Source of the DNA: an uncultured Clostridia bacterium
GTDB lineage: Bacteria > Bacillota > Clostridia > TANB77 > CAG-508
Direction: 5' to 3'
Length of the DNA: 64,000 bases
NCBI GenBank assembly: GCA_947627185.1
Contig: CANQVF010000009.1
Span: 1-64,000 of the forward strand
Shown piece after piece: positions 61,943 to 64,000 of the stretch. The notes under the pieces are model-generated. The model saw only the letters and a list, made by a program, of their open reading frames with translations, did not search any database and had not been told where the DNA came from. The first letter of the stretch is position 1; each line of letters opens with the position of its first letter. The translations under genes were made by a program, and so were the position numbers.

Positions 61943-63238
61943 ATGAAAAAAATTATAATTATAAGTTTACTTTTAATAGTACTTGCAAGTACTATTTATA
62001 ATAGTTTTGCCTTTGAAATAGGTGAGAAAGATTTAAAATTACTAAGAATTTGTGAAGCTTATTTAAAATATATGGGAAATGAAAAAAAAGTACCCATTGT
62101 AGTTTATAAAAATGGAGATAATATTTATCCAGCTTATTGTTTAAATCCAGAATATACTGGAATTGGAACAAATGGAATGCAAGAATATAGTGTAGATTTT
62201 TCTAAAAAAATTGAAGGTGAAAATGTATGGGATGAAAATGTTTGGAGAGCAATAATAAATGGTTACCCATATAAAAGCTTAGAAGAATTAGGAGTAGATA
62301 ATATAGATGAAGCATATACAGCTACTAAATTTGCTGTTTATACACTAAAAGAAAATAGAAATGTAGCAGATTATGAAGCTGTTGATACAGAAGCTGGAAG
62401 AAGAACATTACAAGCATATTTAAAAATTGTTGAAAATGCAAGAAATTCTAATGAAACTTTAAAAGATAATAATAAAATATCTGTACTTCCAATTTCTGAA
62501 GAATGGAAAGTAGATGAACAAAAAAATAATTTTGTAAGTAAAATTTATAAAATAAACACTAAGTTAACAAATGGTAATTTTGAAGTAAAAATAAATGGAA
62601 TACTTCCAGAAGGAAGCATTTTAACAGATGAACAAAATAATTTAAGAAATTCTTTTAAAATTAATGAAAAATTTAAAATATTAATACCTATAGATAAATT
62701 AAAAGAAAATATTAATTTTTCAATTAATGTTAAAGCAGATTTAGAAACAAAACCAGTTGTATATGGAAAAACTAACATACCAGAAACTCAAAATTACGCA
62801 ATAGCAGGATATATGAATGAACCTAGTGAAACAAATTATGAAGAAAATTGTTTAAAAAATATTACTAAAATAAGAATTATAAAAAAAGAATATGGTAGTG
62901 AAAAAAGATTAAAAGATGTAAAATTTAATTTATTAGATTTGAATAAAAATGTAATTAAGGAAAATTTAATTACAGATGAAAATGGAGAAATTATTATAGA
63001 TGAATTATTTCCAGGAAAATATTATATTCAAGAAACAGAAACTTTAGAAGGATATAATTTATATAAAGATTTAATACCAGTTGATATTAAGTTTAATGAA
63101 GAGATTGAAATTATAGTAAATAATACAACAAAATCAAAGTCTGAGATAACCAATGAAGTAAATACTATACAAGTATTACAAAAAGAAACAGAAACCAAAA
63201 ATACAATAACTAAAAAATTACCAGTAACAGGATGTTAA
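61943..63238 (+). CDS. Surface protein with thioester-like domain, Cna_B domain and terminal LPVTGC
   Basis: 431 aa. Signal peptide (~1-22), a thioester-type adhesin domain (~30-175) with the Cys element YCLNPE and the TQxA element altered to TKFA, a middle beta region (~175-300), a SpaA/Cna_B domain (~310-395; DENGEIIIDELFPGKYYIQE) and a Thr/Lys linker ending KKLPVTGC. The protein stops one residue after the sorting motif, without hydrophobic segment or basic tail. ATG 61943 is chosen, not the track's 61886: it starts a signal peptide and is reached from SD AAAGGAG (61903) across a perfect 9-bp stem (TTTGCTTAA/TTAAGCAAA). Confidence 0.85.
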   Translation: MKKIIIISLLLIVLASTIYNSFAFEIGEKDLKLLRICEAYLKYMGNEKKVPIVVYKNGDNIYPAYCLNPEYTGIGTNGMQEYSVDFSKKIEGENVWDENVWRAIINGYPYKSLEELGVDNIDEAYTATKFAVYTLKENRNVADYEAVDTEAGRRTLQAYLKIVENARNSNETLKDNNKISVLPISEEWKVDEQKNNFVSKIYKINTKLTNGNFEVKINGILPEGSILTDEQNNLRNSFKINEKFKILIPIDKLKENINFSINVKADLETKPVVYGKTNIPETQNYAIAGYMNEPSETNYEENCLKNITKIRIIKKEYGSEKRLKDVKFNLLDLNKNVIKENLITDENGEIIIDELFPGKYYIQETETLEGYNLYKDLIPVDIKFNEEIEIIVNNTTKSKSEITNEVNTIQVLQKETETKNTITKKLPVTGC

Positions 63239-63264
63239 AAAGAAGAATAATGATTGGAAAATAA

Positions 63265-63293
63265 TTGAAAAAGTCATTATAAAATGCTATAAT
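63265..63293 (+). promoter_or_regulatory. SigA promoter of the metallopeptidase-like gene
   Basis: TTGAAA, 17 nt, TATAAT, extended -10 (TGc). Confidence 0.75.
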
Positions 63294-63325
63294 AATATTA
63301 TGTTAATCTAAGAAAGGTTTTATAA

Positions 63326-64000
63326 ATGAATTTTAAATATTTTATTATAGCTATTATAATAGCAATTATTCTTATATTTATATATGAAGGTAGATATTAT
63401 ATATTGTGGTTTATAAGTGAACTAAGAGTTACATTAAAAAATAAGAAAAGTATAAAAGATATTCAAAAAAAAGGAATGAATTCTAGAAATATTAATAATG
63501 AAAATCTTTTAAAGTTTATTGAAATATCAAAAAAATGTTTAGATAGATTAGGAATAGATATAGGTAGAAAATTTATTTTAAAAGAAGATTTAGAGAGACA
63601 TTTAAGATATTCAAGATTTTCTGAAAAATACATATTAGAATTATTAAATGAAATTTTATCATACATGAATTTAGATAGTGAAAGTGTGGTTTTAAAAGTA
63701 AATTATATTTCAAGTAAAAATTTTATTTCTTATGCTGGTTTATATTACGAAGAAGAAAATTTAGAAAACAAAAAACAAATAGTTATAAACGTGAAAAATG
63801 GTATGACAATGGATACAATTATTTCCACTTTAGCACATGAATGTACACATCATTTATTACTAAGTAATAAAATAAAATTAGATAATAAAATGCAAAATGA
63901 AATTTTAACTGATGTAACAACTGTATTGTTAGGATTTGGAAAGTATATGCTAGAAGGATATAAAATTTCAAATAGAGTAATTTATGATGAAATAAATCAC
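63326..64000 (+). CDS. Membrane-anchored putative zinc metallopeptidase, 3' partial
   Basis: Missing from the ORF track because it runs off the window. At least 225 aa: one N-terminal TM helix (~4-20; FIIAIIIAIILIFIY), a charged helical linker, then an extracellular or cytoplasmic domain with HECTHH (LAHECTHHLLL, ~170), a gluzincin-type HExxH zinc motif, and a following NEILTDVTTV stretch that may give the third ligand. No nearer family recognised. SD AGAAAGG 8-10 nt before the ATG. Confidence 0.75.
   Translation, partial: MNFKYFIIAIIIAIILIFIYEGRYYILWFISELRVTLKNKKSIKDIQKKGMNSRNINNENLLKFIEISKKCLDRLGIDIGRKFILKEDLERHLRYSRFSEKYILELLNEILSYMNLDSESVVLKVNYISSKNFISYAGLYYEEENLENKKQIVINVKNGMTMDTIISTLAHECTHHLLLSNKIKLDNKMQNEILTDVTTVLLGFGKYMLEGYKISNRVIYDEINH

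Noticed and set aside
1-64000. tRNA or rRNA genes
   Set aside because: Gaps were scanned for GTTCGAAT-type T-loops and CCA-flanked cloverleafs and for rRNA motifs. None seen.

Overview
The window is AT-rich (roughly a quarter G+C by eye), with Gram-positive SD sequences (AAAGGAG, GGAGG), sigma-A promoters that often carry an extended -10 (TGnTATAAT), and T-tailed hairpin terminators. HydABC-type [FeFe] hydrogenase, YlbJ and BofC-like sporulation proteins, DUF4364, an L21 leader and ClpE point to an anaerobic, fermentative, possibly spore-forming Firmicute of the Clostridia, probably an uncultivated gut lineage. I see no tRNA, rRNA or CRISPR array.

Layout. 1-34850 is mostly core genome: rpoD (5' partial), rplU-rpmA, an SUMF1-like membrane protein, aspS, a cell-wall NlpC/P60 hydrolase, comEC, clpE, yibE/F, htrA, rnhB, two tandem thymidine-phosphorylase-like genes, an M18 aminopeptidase, the hydrogenase operon hydCBA, ylbJ, mfd and a SpoU methyltransferase. 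35240-36420 is an apparent invertible DNA switch: a tyrosine recombinase gene between two identical 26-bp inverted sites, with a strong promoter inside the segment that currently points out to the right. It leads into 36438-37631, a TnpB-like protein whose RuvC catalytic residues are replaced (TldR-like), then a structured non-coding RNA candidate, then a capsule/exopolysaccharide operon (37802-47652: initiating sugar transferase, glycosyltransferases, DUF1919, P-loop kinase, polymerase, Glf, flippase). 47650-54850 is a toxin-antitoxin and defence island: an MqsR-like/Panacea pair, one complete and two N-terminally deleted Rpn nuclease genes, a HigB/HigA-M78 pair, a RelE pair and tspO. 54900-64000 returns to DUF4364, a kinase-fold protein, pepF, a two-component system, and a sortase with an atypical surface substrate.

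Main hypotheses. (1) The switch, the dead TnpB, its RNA and the capsule operon form one phase-variable surface-polysaccharide system, possibly with RNA-guided transcriptional control. (2) The Rpn genes keep an internal SD and ATG that would make a C-terminal antitoxin, and the two deleted copies keep only that part. (3) At least three genes have a stem-loop exactly between SD and start codon that restores normal spacing. All of this was read by eye from sequence. Family names rest on motifs I recognise, not on database searches.
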